A program made the translations under genes and the position numbers. From positions 1 to 64,000 of the forward strand of contig CALSSN010000016.1 in NCBI GenBank assembly GCA_943789025.1: a stretch of 64,000 bases of DNA, read 5' to 3'. This DNA is from an uncultured Verrucomicrobiales bacterium (GTDB lineage: Bacteria > Verrucomicrobiota > Verrucomicrobiia > Verrucomicrobiales > DEV007). The notes under the pieces were generated by a model. The model saw only the letters and a list, made by a program, of their open reading frames with translations. It did no database searches and was not told where the DNA came from. Positions 63,271 through 64,000 of the stretch are shown piece by piece; position 1 is the stretch's first letter; each line of letters begins with the position of its first letter.

Positions 63271-64000
63271 CTATTCCGACGACTCTCTACCAAACGGGCG
63301 GTCAATATGCCGTCGATACATCTCTGAGGCGTTGGCTATGGTCACAAGTTCAGGGGCCTTTTCTTTCATCTGCGGAACGGCCTCGCCATTGACCAGAGCC
63401 ATAATCACTTCGGCGGCAGGTTTCGCCAAGGGAGGCACTGCGATTGTGGCGGCCATTATCTGCTCCTTGACCTTGGAAATGCCTCCATTGTGACCCGCCA
63501 TCCCATCTACTCCCATAATAAGAAATTCACCGGCAACACCTGCCTTTTGCAAGGCGACAAAAGCGCCATAAGCCATCGCGTCATTATGACAGAAGATGAC
63601 ATTGGCTCCAGGCTGGCTCCGCCTCCCTTCCAGAACACATCTTGCCGCTGTTCGCTCATGCCACATGCCAGGCGCCTGGTGAACGATTTTTACGCCCGGG
63701 TAGCCTCCAACTGCCGCTGCAAAGCCAGCATTGATTTTTCGATCGATATCTGTCTGAAGGTCCTCCGTGCCGGTCACTTCAATAATCTCTCCCGCTACTT
63801 CAGGAGCCCCCTCCATCTGGCTTTTTATCTTCAACCTCTCCATAATAAATTCTCCAGCCATCTGCCCGATCAGGCGGTAATCGATTGGGAGATTCACCGT
63901 CCCGGTGAGCTCCTCCTGACTCGCTCCCACCACCACGACTGGAATGCCCAGCTGAAGCGCTCTACTCACCTCATCACGGAGTACTAATGGATCGACGGGA
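63271..64000 (-). CDS. Sugar-type ABC transporter periplasmic binding protein, 5' end cut by window
   Basis: At least 243 residues; the frame is open to the right edge, so the signal peptide is outside the window. RALQLGIPVVVVGASQEEL, NLPIDYRLIGQMAGEFI, EIIEVTGTEDLQTDIDRKINAGF, VIFCHNDAMAYGAFVALQKAG and FLIMGVDGMAGHNGGISKVKEQ follow the ribose/galactose (type I) binding-protein pattern; HNDAMAYG is the classic hinge strand. Likely binds a monosaccharide. Stop at 63271, 152 bases before the porin start on the same strand. Confidence 0.85.
   Translation of the reverse strand, partial: PVDPLVLRDEVSRALQLGIPVVVVGASQEELTGTVNLPIDYRLIGQMAGEFIMERLKIKSQMEGAPEVAGEIIEVTGTEDLQTDIDRKINAGFAAAVGGYPGVKIVHQAPGMWHERTAARCVLEGRRSQPGANVIFCHNDAMAYGAFVALQKAGVAGEFLIMGVDGMAGHNGGISKVKEQIMAATIAVPPLAKPAAEVIMALVNGEAVPQMKEKAPELVTIANASEMYRRHIDRPFGRESSE

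Overview
The window is a gene-dense stretch (about 60 protein-coding genes; no tRNA, rRNA, CRISPR or transposase seen) of a Gram-negative bacterium, most likely a Verrucomicrobiota member. That assignment is an inference. It rests on several envelope lipoproteins and beta-barrel porins, a long Bacteroidetes/Verrucomicrobia-type PurF, a small PurL that relies on PurQ and a PurS-like protein, a FecR/CHASE2-type cyclase neighbourhood, a hopanoid cyclase and a Bat (aerotolerance) operon.

Layout. 1-3.96 kb: 3' end of an adenylate/guanylate cyclase, an outer-membrane barrel and a FecR-domain surface protein, all broken by single-base frameshifts that shift in the same direction and often sit in homopolymers. 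3.98-9.7 kb (-): xylose isomerase, then squalene-hopene cyclase, a prenyltransferase-repeat protein and a PAP2 phosphatase. 9.8-12.6 kb (+): a GT39-type glycosyltransferase and a polyprenyl diphosphate synthase. 12.7-23.0 kb (-): acyl carrier protein, a squalene/phytoene synthase and a nearly complete purine run purC-purS-purL-purQ-purM-purF. 23.2-25.1 kb (+): a GGQ release-factor-like protein, a pseudopilin-like protein and a secreted protein. 25.2-32.4 kb (-): nitroreductase and a six-reading-frame-block Bat operon without MoxR or DUF58 in view. 32.5-44 kb: assorted genes including a NUDIX protein, a two-domain GT2, OpcA, a ParA/roadblock-like/ABC-ATPase block, an AraC regulator, RppH and a zinc aminopeptidase. 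44-50.7 kb: a frameshifted DUF3108 protein, a tightly overlapping operon (sialidase-like, two membrane proteins, PHP phosphoesterase), an MRJP/Yellow-like protein and a His-rich lipoprotein. 50.8-60 kb: a NusG paralogue, a proton pyrophosphatase, unknown proteins, a Wza-like export lipoprotein, gpsA and plsY. 60-64 kb: an ElyC/YdcF-like protein, tag, a frameshifted phosphate-type porin with a clear terminator, and the 3' part of a sugar-type ABC binding protein.

How the genes work together. Polyprenyl diphosphate synthase, squalene/phytoene synthase and the cyclase form a scattered triterpenoid route, and the PAP2 protein overlaps the prenyltransferase-repeat gene by four bases. The purine genes provide most of the steps from PRPP to SAICAR. 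gpsA-plsY start phospholipid synthesis. The most worthwhile unexplained units are the FecR surface block, the ParA/roadblock-like block, the sialidase/membrane/PHP operon and the PurS-like protein with an extra N-terminal half. The many frameshifts (about twelve, nearly all equivalent to one extra base) look more like sequence error or very recent decay than regulation, and should be resolved before any of those genes is called dead.
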